A stretch of 33,542 nt of DNA from Nitrospirota bacterium (GTDB lineage Bacteria > Nitrospirota > JACRHJ01). Both the position numbers and the translations under genes were made by a program. Every line of letters begins with the position of its first letter. Position 1 is the first letter of the stretch. Below are positions 16,219 through 25,695 of this stretch, piece by piece. The notes beneath the pieces are model-generated. The model was not told where the DNA came from. It did no database searches and saw only the letters and a list, made by a program, of their open reading frames with translations. The DNA lies in assembly GCA_021789495.1 (NCBI GenBank), contig JAJYJM010000015.1, positions 1-33,542 of the forward strand, read 5' to 3'.

Positions 16219-17502
16219 TCAAAGCGGCGCAGGCGCTTTTTTTCTCCACGCCATCCTCAGGTCCCAGTTCATCGGCGCGAATATCCACAGGCTGCGGTGC
16301 AGCCTGCCGATTCGCTTCCATATATCAGACGCCGAATAAAATGCCCTGTTCGCCCTGTCGTGGCCCTCCTGAAGCTCTTCCGGCGTCATGCCTTTCGGCC
16401 TGAATACAACGTGTTCCATATCATACAGCGACCAGTCGTTCGACAGTATACGGCCCTCTTCCATGAGGCGCTTTCGTATCTGCGTGCCCGGGAACGGCGT
16501 CAGCACGGGCATGAACGCGGCGTCGAGGCGGACTTTTCGCGTAAAGTCCAATACGTCATCGAACACGGACTTCCTGTCGTGGTCGTAGCCGAAGATGAAC
16601 GAGCCGTGGACGCCTATGCCGTGGTCGTGAAGCTTCTTCACCACGTCGGAGTACGCCTCTCTTGCGTTCATCCGTTTTCCCATCAGGTCGAGATTTTCCT
16701 GTTCCAGGCTCTCAAACCCCATGAACATCCCGTAGCAGCCGGACTCCGAGGCAAGCTTGAGTAACTCCGGGTCTTTTATGATGGTCGTCGAGGCCTGGCT
16801 CATCCACTTCTTCCTGTGGCCCTTCAGCATGGAAAAAAGCCGCTTCGCGTATACAGGATTGCCGACGATATTGTCATCCACAAAAAGCACGAAGCCCGCG
16901 CCCTTCGTGAACGACGAGACCTCCTTCTCTATCTCTTCGACCGGCCTGAAGCGATACGTCCCGCCGTAGAAGGCCGTGACGGAGCAGAACCGGCAGTCGA
17001 ACGGGCAGCCGCGCGTAGTTTGCAGGATATTGGAGAAAAAATATTTATCCTCTATCAGTTCGCGACGGGCCTGCGGGATGTCATCCGGCTTCGGACGCGA
17101 ATCCGCCTTATAGGTTTTTCCCAGCCGCCCGGCCTCGGCGTCTTTTATCAACTGCTCCCATACGCCCTCGGCCTCGCCGATTACGACGGCGTCCGCGTGA
17201 GTAAGCGCCTCGTCCGGCATCCACGTCGCATGGAATCCGCCCAGGACGACCTTCGCGCCGCGCCTCCTGTATTCGTCCGCAATGCGATATGCACCCGGCG
17301 CAAGCGGCGTCAGGACGGTGATGGCTACCAAGTCCGCGTCGTCGAATTTAATCTCCCCCAGGTTCTCGTCCTCGACGGATACCTCGTGTTCCGGCGGCGT
17401 CAGCGCGCCAAGGATTGCGAGGCTCAGGTACGGGAACTTGAAGTGCAGCGCGCTCCATATGCTGTGCGCCGGCCATCGAGGGGCGATTAGTTTAATTTTC
17501 AT
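16219..17502 (-). CDS. B12-binding-domain radical SAM protein of unknown substrate
   Basis: A 427-residue protein. Residues 1-130 form a Rossmann-like cobalamin-binding domain ('APRWPAHSIWSALHFKFPYLSLAILGAL', 'RGAKVVLGGFHATWMPDEAL', 'VVIGEAEGVWEQL') without the DxHxxG motif, as is common in this class. The radical SAM barrel follows, with C166, C170 and C173 in 'TTRGCPFDCRFCSVTAF' binding the [4Fe-4S] cluster. A C-terminal domain follows the barrel ('GMTPEELQEGHDRANRAFYS'). Relatives include methyltransferases such as those of hopanoid and chlorophyll biosynthesis. The neighbours give no substrate hint. A hairpin repeat with a possible -10 lies just upstream. Class is firm; substrate unknown. 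Confidence 0.9.
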   Translation of the reverse strand: MKIKLIAPRWPAHSIWSALHFKFPYLSLAILGALTPPEHEVSVEDENLGEIKFDDADLVAITVLTPLAPGAYRIADEYRRRGAKVVLGGFHATWMPDEALTHADAVVIGEAEGVWEQLIKDAEAGRLGKTYKADSRPKPDDIPQARRELIEDKYFFSNILQTTRGCPFDCRFCSVTAFYGGTYRFRPVEEIEKEVSSFTKGAGFVLFVDDNIVGNPVYAKRLFSMLKGHRKKWMSQASTTIIKDPELLKLASESGCYGMFMGFESLEQENLDLMGKRMNAREAYSDVVKKLHDHGIGVHGSFIFGYDHDRKSVFDDVLDFTRKVRLDAAFMPVLTPFPGTQIRKRLMEEGRILSNDWSLYDMEHVVFRPKGMTPEELQEGHDRANRAFYSASDIWKRIGRLHRSLWIFAPMNWDLRMAWRKKAPAPL

Positions 17503-17510
17503 TCTTTATT

Positions 17511-17535
17511 GTAGGGGCCGACCCATGTGTCGGCC
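17511..17535. repeat. Palindromic repeat, family C, before the radical SAM gene
   Basis: GGCCGAC (17516-17522) and GTCGGCC (17529-17535) form a perfect 7-bp stem with a 6-nt loop, flanked by GTAGGG. On the minus strand it ends CCCCTACAAT, so its flank gives a TACAAT that could act as -10 for the radical SAM gene. Confidence 0.7.
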
Positions 17536-17545
17536 ATTTTATCCA

Positions 17546-17977
17546 TTAACCTGGCCAGTAACTCTGAAAAGCTAATTTTATTTTATTGCCCAGCCTTTTG
17601 CTGATTCTAATCGGCACCTTAGGGGCTCTTTGAAAAGAAATAACAAACCACTTAAAAAGAATATCTCTTTTTTCAGTTACCGAAATATCAGACCAAGGAA
17701 TGAATAAAGGAGGATGCCCTACTCTAAGAGGGAAAAACATGGAGATGTATAATCCTGCACTGTCCGCCCCAAATGTAACACCAGTAGCATAATAACCTAA
17801 ACCTATTTGAGACATTCCGCATTCACACATGTGCCATCGTTTTCCCGGCAAATGTTTATCCGCTCGATAGCTATTCACAAGGTCGCTCCAACCACTCAGA
17901 CGGGCTATCATTATAGATCCCACTACCCATCCTATAATCCATACGGCTAAAAAACCTGTAAAGGAAAGTATCTTCAT
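17546..17977 (-). CDS. AT-rich hypothetical membrane-anchored protein
   Basis: A 143-residue protein I cannot assign to a named family. Residues about 5-26 are a transmembrane helix ('FTGFLAVWIIGWVVGSIMI'). The rest is soluble, with 'KRWHMCECGMSQIGLGYYATG', 'GADSAGLYISMFFPLRVGHPPLFIPWSDISV' and a basic C-terminus. The 'HPPLFIPWSDI' pattern recurs in small bacterial membrane proteins that resemble PH-like domains; this is recall only. The base composition is visibly more AT-rich (about 40% GC by eye) than the flanking genes, and both sides are bounded by dispersed repeats (17511-17535 and 17995-18027). That suggests a recently acquired single-gene insert. The start has no clear Shine-Dalgarno. 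Confidence 0.65.
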   Translation of the reverse strand: MKILSFTGFLAVWIIGWVVGSIMIARLSGWSDLVNSYRADKHLPGKRWHMCECGMSQIGLGYYATGVTFGADSAGLYISMFFPLRVGHPPLFIPWSDISVTEKRDILFKWFVISFQRAPKVPIRISKRLGNKIKLAFQSYWPG

Positions 17978-17992
17978 TCTCTTCGTAAAAAC

Positions 17993-18805
17993 CTAAGTCA
18001 CTGGGTTCCCGCTTTCGCGGGAATGACAGACATTTTCTATGCCTATCAGCTCGCTCACCGTCTTAAACTTATACCCGCGTGTTTTCAGAGCCGGAATTAT
18101 TTCCTTCAACGCCTCGACGGTAGCGGAGCGGTCCTGGTCCGTCTTGCCGTCGCAGCCGTCGTGCAGGATGATTATACCGCCGGGCCTAATCCGCGAAAGT
18201 ATCCGGTTTACAATCTTCCCCTTCTCCGTCGGGACAGCGTCGTAGGCCCGCGCCTGCCATCCTATCATAACCATGCCGAGTCCGTCTATAACCTTCATAA
18301 CGCTGGGGTTGTTTATGCCTACCGGCTGGCGGAAGAAACGCGGCCTGTATCCGGAAACCTTCTCTATCTCGTCCTGGCAGAGAAGTATGTCCTCGCGGAT
18401 GGACGAGAAGAGCATCCTGAACATCCAGGGGTGGGACTGCGTGTGGTTTCCCATCTCGTGCCCTTCTGCGTGGATGCGCCGGGCAAGGTCGGGATTATCT
18501 TTCAAATTTTCCCCGATAACGAAAAAGGTAGCCTTCACATTGTGCAGGGCGAGGACGTCGAGAATCTGTGCCGTATAATGGGCCGTCGGGCCGTCGTCGA
18601 ACGTAAGGGAGACACTTTTCTCTGCCGGATTTCCTCTCCAATATACCTTACCGAACACACGGCTTCGCATGGACGTCATGCCCCGTATGGACAGGATTAT
18701 CCATATCAGGAGGATCGCGCCGAGGGCGTAATTTACGGTTTTTATATCCCAGAGAAAATTCAGGCAGAGAAGCAGCATAACGACTGATGCGGCCCGGAAG
18801 AGCAT
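17993..18805 (-). CDS. Membrane-anchored polysaccharide deacetylase (NodB-like, CE4)
   Basis: A 270-residue protein. Two hydrophobic N-terminal helices (about 5-20 and 26-40) anchor it in the membrane. The NodB domain follows: 'VSLTFDDGPTAHYT' gives the catalytic and metal Asp (D70, D71) and 'GNHTQSHPWM' the metal His (H121, H125). The C-terminal 'GGIIILHDGCDG' is the expected His motif. CE4 enzymes remove acetyl groups from N-acetylglucosamine polymers such as peptidoglycan or exopolysaccharide. It starts 3 nt after purF without a clear ribosome-binding site, so it is probably co-transcribed with the pur genes. The last 11 residues, CHSRESGNPVT, are the translation of a family-A repeat, and the stop codon also lies in it. 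Confidence 0.92.
   Translation of the reverse strand: MLFRAASVVMLLLCLNFLWDIKTVNYALGAILLIWIILSIRGMTSMRSRVFGKVYWRGNPAEKSVSLTFDDGPTAHYTAQILDVLALHNVKATFFVIGENLKDNPDLARRIHAEGHEMGNHTQSHPWMFRMLFSSIREDILLCQDEIEKVSGYRPRFFRQPVGINNPSVMKVIDGLGMVMIGWQARAYDAVPTEKGKIVNRILSRIRPGGIIILHDGCDGKTDQDRSATVEALKEIIPALKTRGYKFKTVSELIGIENVCHSRESGNPVT
17995..18027. repeat. Dispersed palindromic repeat, family A (copy 2)
   Basis: On the minus strand this reads GTCATTCCCGCGAAAGCGGG then AACCCAGTGACTT. The stem CCCGC-GAAA-GCGGG is perfect. It overlaps the 3' end of the deacetylase gene and supplies its last residues and stop codon. Its distal part CCAGTGACTT recurs in the copy at 27972. Confidence 0.88.
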
Positions 18806-18808
18806 CTT

Positions 18809-20209
18809 TTATTTCTCGAAAAGGCCGAGCTGGGACATCCTGTCTTCGGGGAAGGCTATCGGATAATCGCCGTTGAAGCAGGCGGTGCAGAACTTGTTCA
18901 TGGAATCCGGTATCACACCCATAAGACCTTCCATGCTTAAATATCCCAAGGAGTCCGCGGTCATGTAGCGGCGGATTTCCTCGACGGTGTGGGACGAGGC
19001 GATAAGCTCCTGCCTGGTGGGCGTGTCTATCCCGTAAAAGCACGGGTGAGTCGTTGGCGGAGAACTGATGCGCATGTGGACTTCCTTCGCGCCGGCCTTC
19101 CTGACCATCTTCACGAGTTTGCGGCTGGTGGTGCCCCGGACGATGGAGTCGTCTACGAGTATGACGCGCTTTCCCTCAAGGAGCCTGCGCACAGGATTCA
19201 GTTTTATCTTCACGCCGAAATGCCGTATGTTCGCCTTCGGCTCGATGAACGTGCGGCCCACGTAGTGGTTTCTGATAAGGCCCATGTCGAAGCATATGCC
19301 GGACTCCTCGGCGTAGCCGAGCGCCGCGGGCACTCCGGAATCCGGCACGGGCACGACGAGGTCCGCCTCCACCGGATGTTCTCTTGCCAGCCTTTTTCCC
19401 ATCATCTTGCGGATGAAGTTCACGTTTTCGCCGAAGATATAGCTGTCCGGACGCGCAAAATATATGAACTCGAAGATGCAGCATGACTGCCGGGCATCCG
19501 GGAACGGATGGTAGGATTTAATCCCGTCCTTGTTTATTATTACCATCTCGCCCGGCTCTATGTCGCGGATATATTGCGCTTCGATCAAGTCGAGCGCGCA
19601 GGTCTCGGAAGAAAGAACATAGGCGCCGTCCAACATGCCGAGGCAGAGCGGTCTGAAACCGTTCGGGTCCCGTATGCCTATCATCTCCTGCTCGGAGAGT
19701 ATGAGGAGCGAGTATGCGCCCTCCACCTTCTGGAGGGCGTCAACGGCGCGGGTGCTTAAACTCCCGGACTTGGAATGCGCTATCAGGTGGACGATAAGCT
19801 CGCTGTCCACCGACGTATGGAATATGGATCCGTAGGCCTCAAGCTCGTCCTTGATGGCGCCGTAATTAGTCAGGTTGCCGTTATGGGCAACGGCGAGTGA
19901 GCCGAGCGCGTAGTTGATAAGAAGCGGCTGGACATTCTCGACAATCTGGCTTGCGCCGGTGGTGGAGTATCGGTTATGCCCTATTGCGGCGGAGCCTTTG
20001 AGCTTAGCTATCTTATCCTCGGAGAATATATCGGATACAAGCCCAAGCCCTTTTTCAATCCGGAGCGTCTCTCCGTCCAAGGAGACTATGCCCGCGCCTT
20101 CCTGCCCGCGGTGCTGGAGGGCGTACAGTCCAAGATAGACAAGGTTTGCGGCCTCAGAATGACCGAATATCCCGAATACGCCGCATTCGTCGTGGAATCT
20201 GTCGTTCAT
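18809..20209 (-). CDS. purF: Amidophosphoribosyltransferase
   Basis: A 466-residue PurF, the first committed step of purine synthesis (PRPP + glutamine to phosphoribosylamine). The short propeptide MNDRFHDE is followed by the nucleophile C9 ('[20 protein letters not shown]'), so N-terminal processing is expected. The glutaminase domain includes 'GHNRYSTTG' and 'AHNGNLTN'. The PRPP motif is '[15 protein letters not shown]'. Cysteines in '[15 protein letters not shown]', 'HPCFYGID' and '[11 protein letters not shown]' match the [4Fe-4S] ligands of the Bacillus-type enzyme. GGGAG lies 5 nt before the ATG. It follows purL after a 128-nt gap that contains a 75-bp inverted repeat, and precedes the deacetylase. 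Confidence 0.98.
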   Translation of the reverse strand: MNDRFHDECGVFGIFGHSEAANLVYLGLYALQHRGQEGAGIVSLDGETLRIEKGLGLVSDIFSEDKIAKLKGSAAIGHNRYSTTGASQIVENVQPLLINYALGSLAVAHNGNLTNYGAIKDELEAYGSIFHTSVDSELIVHLIAHSKSGSLSTRAVDALQKVEGAYSLLILSEQEMIGIRDPNGFRPLCLGMLDGAYVLSSETCALDLIEAQYIRDIEPGEMVIINKDGIKSYHPFPDARQSCCIFEFIYFARPDSYIFGENVNFIRKMMGKRLAREHPVEADLVVPVPDSGVPAALGYAEESGICFDMGLIRNHYVGRTFIEPKANIRHFGVKIKLNPVRRLLEGKRVILVDDSIVRGTTSRKLVKMVRKAGAKEVHMRISSPPTTHPCFYGIDTPTRQELIASSHTVEEIRRYMTADSLGYLSMEGLMGVIPDSMNKFCTACFNGDYPIAFPEDRMSQLGLFEK

Positions 20210-20238
20210 TTAAACTCCCTGGAAATCCTGACTTAGAC

Positions 20239-20313
20239 CGTCATTCCTGAATGATTTAACCGGGAATCCAGGTTTAAATCAAAATCCGGATTCCCGCATT
20301 CGCGGGAATGACG
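20239..20313. repeat. Inverted pair of family-A repeats between purL and purF
   Basis: CGTCATTCC at 20239 and GGAATGACG ending at 20313 bound a 75-bp element built of two facing family-A units. Inner parts CGGGAATCCAGG and CCGGATTCCCG also pair. As RNA it would fold into a long hairpin inside the purL-purF transcript. Confidence 0.85.
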
Positions 20314-20337
20314 AGCATTTTTTACCGCGAACACGCA

Positions 20338-22578
20338 TCACGCCTTTAAAGGTTTCGGAATCGCTTCCCGCCATATACCTTTAAGCCGGCTGACCGACTG
20401 GTTTACGGCCTCTTCGTCTCCGATTCTGATTATCAGCGAACCCCCTCCGACCCTGCCTATAGTCCTGCACGGGACACCATGACTCGACATTATATCCGAA
20501 ACCGCTCCGGCGTAATCCGGCTTTGCCGATATGATTATCCTCGACTGGCTCTCGCCGAAAAGAAGCGCGTCTTTCCTGAGCCGGTCGACCGGCGTCGAGA
20601 CTTCGCAGCCAAGGGGTTCTTTCTCGCCCCTGAAACAGCACTCCGCAAGCGCTACGGCAAAACCGCCTTCGGAGCAGTCATGCGCGGATTTTATAAGATT
20701 GACATCGATGGCCTCAAGGACCGCGACCTGGAGCGCCTTTTCCGCTTTTAGGTCTATGTCCGGCGGAAGTCCTTTCTGGAGGCCGTGCACCACGCGCAGA
20801 TACTCCGTCCCGCCAAGCTCCTCTTTTGTGTCTCCGAGCAGGATTATGACGTCGCCTTCGTCCTTGAAATACTGCGTAGTCGCCTTCGACACGTCGTCCA
20901 TTATGCCGACCATCCCTACGACAGGCGTGGGATAGACGCCAAGCCCCTTCGTCTCGTTATAGAAGCTGACGTTCCCGGAAACCACGGGAGTATTGAGTTC
21001 TTCCGCAGCGAGCGACATGCCTTCGAGCGCCTCCTTGAACTGCCACATTGTCTCAGGCTTCTCCGGGTTCCCGAAATTGAGACAGTCCGTAAGCGCCATT
21101 GGCCGTGCGCCGGAGCAGATGACGTTTCTCGCGGCCTCGGCGACGGCTATCGCCCCGCCGGCCTTCGGATGCAGAAAGCAGTAAAGCGAGTTGCAATCGA
21201 CGGACATGGCAAGCGCCTTGTTCGTCCCCTTTATCCTGACCACTCCGGCATCGGAACCGGGATAGACGACGGTATTCGTGCGCACCATGTGGTCGTACTG
21301 CCTGTATATCCAGCTTTTTTCCGCAATGGTGGGAGATTCGAGAAGTTTAAACAGGACACCGTTTAAATCCCCCGGCACAGACAGGAGGTCGAGATTTAAG
21401 TCCTGGATGCTGTCCTGGTAAATGGGCCTTTCCGACGGCCTGTCGTAGACCGGGGCCTCGTCGGCGATTGCCTTCGCCGGTATCTCGGCAACCACAACGC
21501 CGCCGTCCTTTACCCGCAACATCCCGTCGCCGGTCACATGGCCTATTGTAACCGCCTCGAGGTCCCATTTCTTGAAGATGTCCTCGACTACCTTTTCCAT
21601 GCCTTCTTTTGCGACTATCAACATCCTCTCCTGGGACTCGGAGAGCATCAGTTCGTAAGGTATCATGCCCTCTTCGCGGCGGGGCACCAATGCCAGGTCC
21701 ATCTCCATTCCAGAGCCGCCGCGCGAGGCCATCTCGCACGATGATGACGTAAGCCCTGCCGCGCCCATGTCCTGTATGCCGATAATCAAGTCTTTGCTCA
21801 TAAGCTCCAGGCATGCCTCCAGCAGGAGTTTCTCCGTGAACGGGTCGCCCACCTGCACCGTCGGGCGCTTCTCTTCCGTGCCCTCGGAGAACTCTTCTGA
21901 CGCCATCGTCGCGCCGTGTATGCCGTCACGCCCGGTCTTCGAGCCGACGTATATCACCGGATTGCCGACGCCGGAAGCCGTACCGTAGAATATTCTTTCT
22001 TTCTTCGCAATGCCGAGCGTGAAGGCGTTTACGAGATTGTTCCCGTTGTATATCTCGTTGAAATACGTCTCGCCGGCAATTGTCGGGATGCCCATGCAAT
22101 TGCCGTAACCCGCTATCCCGGCGACTACGCCGTCAAGGAGATACCGGTTTTTGGGCGCGTCCAATGGGCCGAAGCGGAGCGAGTCCATGTTTGCGATTGG
22201 CCGCGCGCCCATCGTGAAGACGTCGCGCAGGATTCCGCCCACGCCGGTCGCCGCGCCCTGGTAGGGTTCGATGAAGGATGGGTGGTTGTGCGACTCCATC
22301 TTGAATACCGCCGCCAGTCCCCCACCTATGTCTATTACCCCCGCGTTCTCGCCCGGCCCCTGGATGACCCACGGGGCCTTTGTCGGGAAGCGACCGAGGT
22401 GCTTCCGCGAAGACTTATAAGAGCAATGCTCGCTCCACATCACGGAGAATATCCCAAGCTCCGTATACGTAGGCACGCGCCCCAATATCACTTTTACGCG
22501 CCCGTATTCCTCTTCGCTAAGGCCGTGCGACGCGACGAGCTCCGGCGTGATAGAAGGTTCTTTCTTCGTCTTTTCCAT
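20338..22578 (-). CDS. purL: Phosphoribosylformylglycinamidine synthase subunit PurL
   Basis: A 746-residue small-type PurL, the ATP-dependent synthetase half of FGAM synthase; ammonia comes from PurQ and PurS bridges the two. Family blocks are '[21 protein letters not shown]', '[26 protein letters not shown]', '[12 protein letters not shown]', '[21 protein letters not shown]' and '[13 protein letters not shown]'. Length fits the small form (about 720-750), consistent with separate purQ and purS in this operon. The start overlaps the purQ stop (TAATG), so translation is coupled. The gap to purF holds an inverted repeat pair. Confidence 0.98.
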   Translation of the reverse strand: MEKTKKEPSITPELVASHGLSEEEYGRVKVILGRVPTYTELGIFSVMWSEHCSYKSSRKHLGRFPTKAPWVIQGPGENAGVIDIGGGLAAVFKMESHNHPSFIEPYQGAATGVGGILRDVFTMGARPIANMDSLRFGPLDAPKNRYLLDGVVAGIAGYGNCMGIPTIAGETYFNEIYNGNNLVNAFTLGIAKKERIFYGTASGVGNPVIYVGSKTGRDGIHGATMASEEFSEGTEEKRPTVQVGDPFTEKLLLEACLELMSKDLIIGIQDMGAAGLTSSSCEMASRGGSGMEMDLALVPRREEGMIPYELMLSESQERMLIVAKEGMEKVVEDIFKKWDLEAVTIGHVTGDGMLRVKDGGVVVAEIPAKAIADEAPVYDRPSERPIYQDSIQDLNLDLLSVPGDLNGVLFKLLESPTIAEKSWIYRQYDHMVRTNTVVYPGSDAGVVRIKGTNKALAMSVDCNSLYCFLHPKAGGAIAVAEAARNVICSGARPMALTDCLNFGNPEKPETMWQFKEALEGMSLAAEELNTPVVSGNVSFYNETKGLGVYPTPVVGMVGIMDDVSKATTQYFKDEGDVIILLGDTKEELGGTEYLRVVHGLQKGLPPDIDLKAEKALQVAVLEAIDVNLIKSAHDCSEGGFAVALAECCFRGEKEPLGCEVSTPVDRLRKDALLFGESQSRIIISAKPDYAGAVSDIMSSHGVPCRTIGRVGGGSLIIRIGDEEAVNQSVSRLKGIWREAIPKPLKA

Positions 22579-23321
22579 TATTGAGCCTGCTTATAGTCAG
22601 TATATCGAATGCTGCACCCACCGGTAAAAATCGAGCTGTGCGACACCATAGACGCGAGTATATTTTTGCCGTCCGTGTTACCGAGTATCGCCTCGGAGCA
22701 GCGTTCCGGGTGCGGCATCATGCCGAACACGTTCCTGGCCTCGTTGCATATGCCCGCGATATTGTGCGCGGAGCCGTTCGGGTTAGACTCCTGGCTAATT
22801 TCCCCGTCCTTGTCGCAATACTTAAGCACGACCTGGCCGTTCTCTTCGATTCTCGCAAGCGTCTCGTCGTCCGCGAAGTAATTGCCCTCCGCGTGCGCGA
22901 TGGGGATGCGCAATACGTCGCCCCTGTTGCAGCAGCGCGTAAAAGGCGTCTGCTCGTTTTCCACTTTCACATAAACATCTTTACATATGAACTTCAACGA
23001 CTCGTTCCTGAGCATAGCGCCAGGGAGTAGCCCGGCCTCAAGCAGTATCTGAAATCCGTTGCAGATGCCGATTACAAGGCCGCCGCATTTTGCAAAGCCG
23101 TCCACCGCCTTCATAACAGGGGAGAAGCGCGCGATAGCCCCCGTGCGCAGGTAGTCGCCGTAAGAAAACCCGCCGGGTATTATCACGCCGTCGTATTTCT
23201 TCTGGAACGACTCTTCCTTGTGCCAGATGAAGTCAACCTCCTGGCCCAGGACGTGCTTCATTGCGTGATAGCAGTCATGGTCGCAGTTGCTGCCGGGGAA
23301 AACGATGACGGCATATCGCAT
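22578..23321 (-). CDS. purQ: Phosphoribosylformylglycinamidine synthase subunit PurQ (glutaminase)
   Basis: A 247-residue class I glutamine amidotransferase feeding ammonia to PurL. The catalytic Cys is C87 in '[21 protein letters not shown]'; H204 and E206 lie in '[11 protein letters not shown]'. '[21 protein letters not shown]' is typical of PurQ. I chose the start at 23321 ([14 protein letters not shown]) because AGAGG lies 5 nt upstream and conservation begins there; an alternative ATG nine codons earlier (23348) is unconserved and falls in the repeat hairpin. The protein is slightly longer than usual (about 225-235). It overlaps purL by one base and is separated from purS by about 100 nt holding a family-B hairpin. 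Confidence 0.96.
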   Translation of the reverse strand: MRYAVIVFPGSNCDHDCYHAMKHVLGQEVDFIWHKEESFQKKYDGVIIPGGFSYGDYLRTGAIARFSPVMKAVDGFAKCGGLVIGICNGFQILLEAGLLPGAMLRNESLKFICKDVYVKVENEQTPFTRCCNRGDVLRIPIAHAEGNYFADDETLARIEENGQVVLKYCDKDGEISQESNPNGSAHNIAGICNEARNVFGMMPHPERCSEAILGNTDGKNILASMVSHSSIFTGGCSIRYTDYKQAQ

Positions 23322-23345
23322 ATAAACCTCTTTATTAATAGCTGC

Positions 23346-23414
23346 CATTCCGAGCGCAGCGAAGAATCTGGTTGCAAGTCACAGAGGCGGATTCTTCGGC
23401 GTTGCCTCAGAATG
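23346..23414. repeat. Family-B inverted repeat hairpin between purS and purQ
   Basis: Arm 1 (23346-23368, CATTCCGAGCGCAGCGAAGAATC) and arm 2 (23390-23414, GATTCTTCGGCG...CAGAATG) are facing copies of the same unit around a 21-nt loop. It interrupts an otherwise overlapping pur operon and could be a processing or attenuation site. Confidence 0.88.
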
Positions 23415-23423
23415 ACAAATTTT

Positions 23424-23663
23424 CTACTCTATCACGAAATGATAATCCTCTATCACCGTGTTCGCCAGGAGCTTATCGCACATCTCCCTAAGCTGGGAAT
23501 CAGCCTTGGCTTTATCCGTCTCATCGAGTTTTATCTCGACGTACTTTCCGAGCCGAACATCCTGCACGTTCCCGTAGCCGAGCGAACCAAGCGAATGCTG
23601 GACGGCCTTACCCTGCGGGTCGAGGACACCCTTCTTCAACGTGACAAATACCTTTGCGTTCAT
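23424..23663 (-). CDS. purS: Phosphoribosylformylglycinamidine synthase subunit PurS
   Basis: A 79-residue PurS, the small subunit that joins PurL and PurQ in the FGAM synthase complex. '[27 protein letters not shown]' and 'VRLGKYVEI' are the family signature, and the length is exactly typical (about 80). The start at 23661-23663 overlaps the purC stop in an ATGA. The frame is open further upstream inside purC, but those 41 residues are unconserved and out of frame with purC, so they are not part of the gene. The gene is followed by the family-B hairpin and then purQ. Confidence 0.96.
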   Translation of the reverse strand: MNAKVFVTLKKGVLDPQGKAVQHSLGSLGYGNVQDVRLGKYVEIKLDETDKAKADSQLREMCDKLLANTVIEDYHFVIE

Positions 23664-24370
23664 TCGCACACCCTCCGGCAGACTTCCTGGTATGCTTCCT
23701 CGACCTTGCCGAGGTCGCGGCGGAAGCGGTCCTTGTCCATCTTCTCCATTGTCTTCTTGTCCCAGAATCTGCACGTGTCCGGGCATATCTCGTCGCCCAG
23801 GAGAACCCGCCCGCCGTGCCGCCCGAACTCAAGCTTGAAGTCAACGAGTATTATGCCGCGCTTGTCGAAATAGCCCCTGAGCGTACGGTTAACCTTTAGC
23901 GCCGTGCTCCTTATCGTCTTAAGTTCCGACGGCGTCGCCCATCCGAGAGCGATGACCGTGTCGTCGTTCACAAGCGGGTCGTCGAGCTCGTCCTTCTTGT
24001 AATAAAATTCGAGGATGGGCTTATTTACCTTCGTCCCTTCTTCTACGCCGAGCCTCTTCGACATGCTTCCGGCGACTATGTTCCTGATGACAACCTCAAC
24101 CGGTATAATCTCCAGCTTCTTGACCAGCATGTCCCGGTCGTTCAGCCTCTTCACGAAATGCGTCGGCACGCCCTTGGATTCAAGAAGCGTGAACAGGCGC
24201 TCGGAAATCCTGTTATTCATTATTCCCTTGTTCACGATTGTCCCGCGCTTCTTCGCGTTGAAGGCCGTGGCGTCGTCCTTGAAGTGCTGGATATAAAGAC
24301 CTGAATCGGCTGTCTTGTAGATTTTCTTCGCCTTGCCCTCATAGATCATCCTGCCTTTTTTCGTCTGCAT
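23660..24370 (-). CDS. purC: Phosphoribosylaminoimidazole-succinocarboxamide synthase
   Basis: A SAICAR synthetase ligating aspartate to CAIR. Motifs: '[11 protein letters not shown]' near the N-terminus, '[21 protein letters not shown]', '[36 protein letters not shown]', here seen in parts, and '[30 protein letters not shown]'. I chose the ATG at 24370 (236 aa) because GGGAG lies 7 nt upstream. An alternative ATG at 24394 overlaps the purB stop as ATGA and adds eight residues (MNLNGRKV). Either start gives a normal length. It lies between purB and purS. Confidence 0.96.
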   Translation of the reverse strand: MQTKKGRMIYEGKAKKIYKTADSGLYIQHFKDDATAFNAKKRGTIVNKGIMNNRISERLFTLLESKGVPTHFVKRLNDRDMLVKKLEIIPVEVVIRNIVAGSMSKRLGVEEGTKVNKPILEFYYKKDELDDPLVNDDTVIALGWATPSELKTIRSTALKVNRTLRGYFDKRGIILVDFKLEFGRHGGRVLLGDEICPDTCRFWDKKTMEKMDKDRFRRDLGKVEEAYQEVCRRVCE

Positions 24371-24390
24371 GACTTTTCTCCCGTTCAAAT

Positions 24391-25695
24391 TCATCCGCGT
24401 GTATTCTCGAAAACCCGCCTAAATATCACGTCCACGTTTTTCGTATGGTATTCAAGTGAGAAGCACTCAAGCAACTCTTCCTTTGAGAGCGCTTTCATCA
24501 CATCTTTATCCTTAAGCAGTAGCGTTTTGAAATCCTTGCCTTTTTCCCATACCTGCATGGCGTTTCTCTGGACGACCCTGTAGGCAATCTCGCGCGAGAG
24601 GCCCTTCTCCGTGAGGGCGAGAAGCACGCGCTGGGAATTTACAAGACCTTTCATCTTGTTTAGGTTCGCAAGCATGTTCTCCGGATAGACGAGCAGGTTC
24701 TTTATGACGCCGGTAAAACGCTTCAGCATGTAATCTATGAGTATCGTGCTGTCCGGCAGTATTACGCGCTCAACCGAGGAGTGGCTGATGTCCCGCTCGT
24801 GCCAGAGGGCGATGTTCTCGAACGAGGCCAGCATGTTGCCGCGGATTACCCTTGCCAGGCCGGAGATGTTCTCGGATGCGATGGGATTCCGTTTATGGGG
24901 CATAGCAGAGGAGCCTTTCTGCCCCTTCGAGAAATACTCCTCAGCCTCGTAGACCTCGGTACGTTGCAGGTGGCGAATCTCGACGGAGAACTTGTCGAGC
25001 GAGGACGCAATCATCGCCAGCGCGGACATGTACTGCGCGTGGCGGTCCCTCTGCACAACCTGCGTGGAGACCGGCGCAGGCTTAAGTCCGGCCTTTTTAC
25101 AGACATATTCCTCGACAAATGGATCCACGTTCGCAAAAGTCCCCACGGCCCCCGAAATCTTGCCGAACGCCGCGACATCCCTCGCCTCTTTCATCCGGCG
25201 CAGATTCCGCTTCATCTCGTCGTGCCAGAGCGCCATCTTGAGGCCGAAAGTAACCGGCTCGGCATGGATTCCGTGCGAGCGGCCTATCATCACAGTGTCC
25301 TTGTGCTCGTACGCCCGTTTCCTAAGGACGGCCATTAATTCCTTTATGTCGTTTATTATTATGTCCGCCGCCTCTTTCATCTGTATCGCAAGGGCGGTGT
25401 CGAGGACGTCCGAGGAGGTCAGGCCCATGTGTATGAAACGCGAGTCCTCTCCGACATATTCCGCGACGTTCGTCAGGAAGGCTATGACGTCGTGCTTTAC
25501 CTCGCGCTCTATCTCGTCCACGCGCGCGGGGTCGAAGTCCGCTCTTTTCTTTATATTTGAAAGCGCGGCTTTCGGCACCTTGCCAAGCCTCGCCCATGCC
25601 TCACAAGCAAGCGTCTCGACAAGGAGCCATTTCCTGTACTTGTTTTCCTGCGACCAGACCGCGGCCATCTCCGGGCGCGTGTATCTCTCTATCAT
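24391..25695 (-). CDS. purB: Adenylosuccinate lyase
   Basis: A 434-residue fumarase-superfamily lyase acting twice in purine synthesis (SAICAR to AICAR, adenylosuccinate to AMP). The superfamily signature '[12 protein letters not shown]' is near residue 265. '[16 protein letters not shown]' at the N-terminus, '[17 protein letters not shown]' and '[14 protein letters not shown]' are PurB-specific. Length is standard. The start overlaps the nusB stop (ATGA). It opens the pur cluster and is read from the ribBA-ribH-nusB transcript, because no internal promoter is obvious. Confidence 0.98.
   Translation of the reverse strand: MIERYTRPEMAAVWSQENKYRKWLLVETLACEAWARLGKVPKAALSNIKKRADFDPARVDEIEREVKHDVIAFLTNVAEYVGEDSRFIHMGLTSSDVLDTALAIQMKEAADIIINDIKELMAVLRKRAYEHKDTVMIGRSHGIHAEPVTFGLKMALWHDEMKRNLRRMKEARDVAAFGKISGAVGTFANVDPFVEEYVCKKAGLKPAPVSTQVVQRDRHAQYMSALAMIASSLDKFSVEIRHLQRTEVYEAEEYFSKGQKGSSAMPHKRNPIASENISGLARVIRGNMLASFENIALWHERDISHSSVERVILPDSTILIDYMLKRFTGVIKNLLVYPENMLANLNKMKGLVNSQRVLLALTEKGLSREIAYRVVQRNAMQVWEKGKDFKTLLLKDKDVMKALSKEELLECFSLEYHTKNVDVIFRRVFENTRG

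Noticed and set aside
23664..23786. Upstream extension of purS to 120 residues
   Set aside because: The extra 41 codons overlap purC out of frame, are Pro/Gly-rich and unlike PurS, whose conserved start is at 23663.
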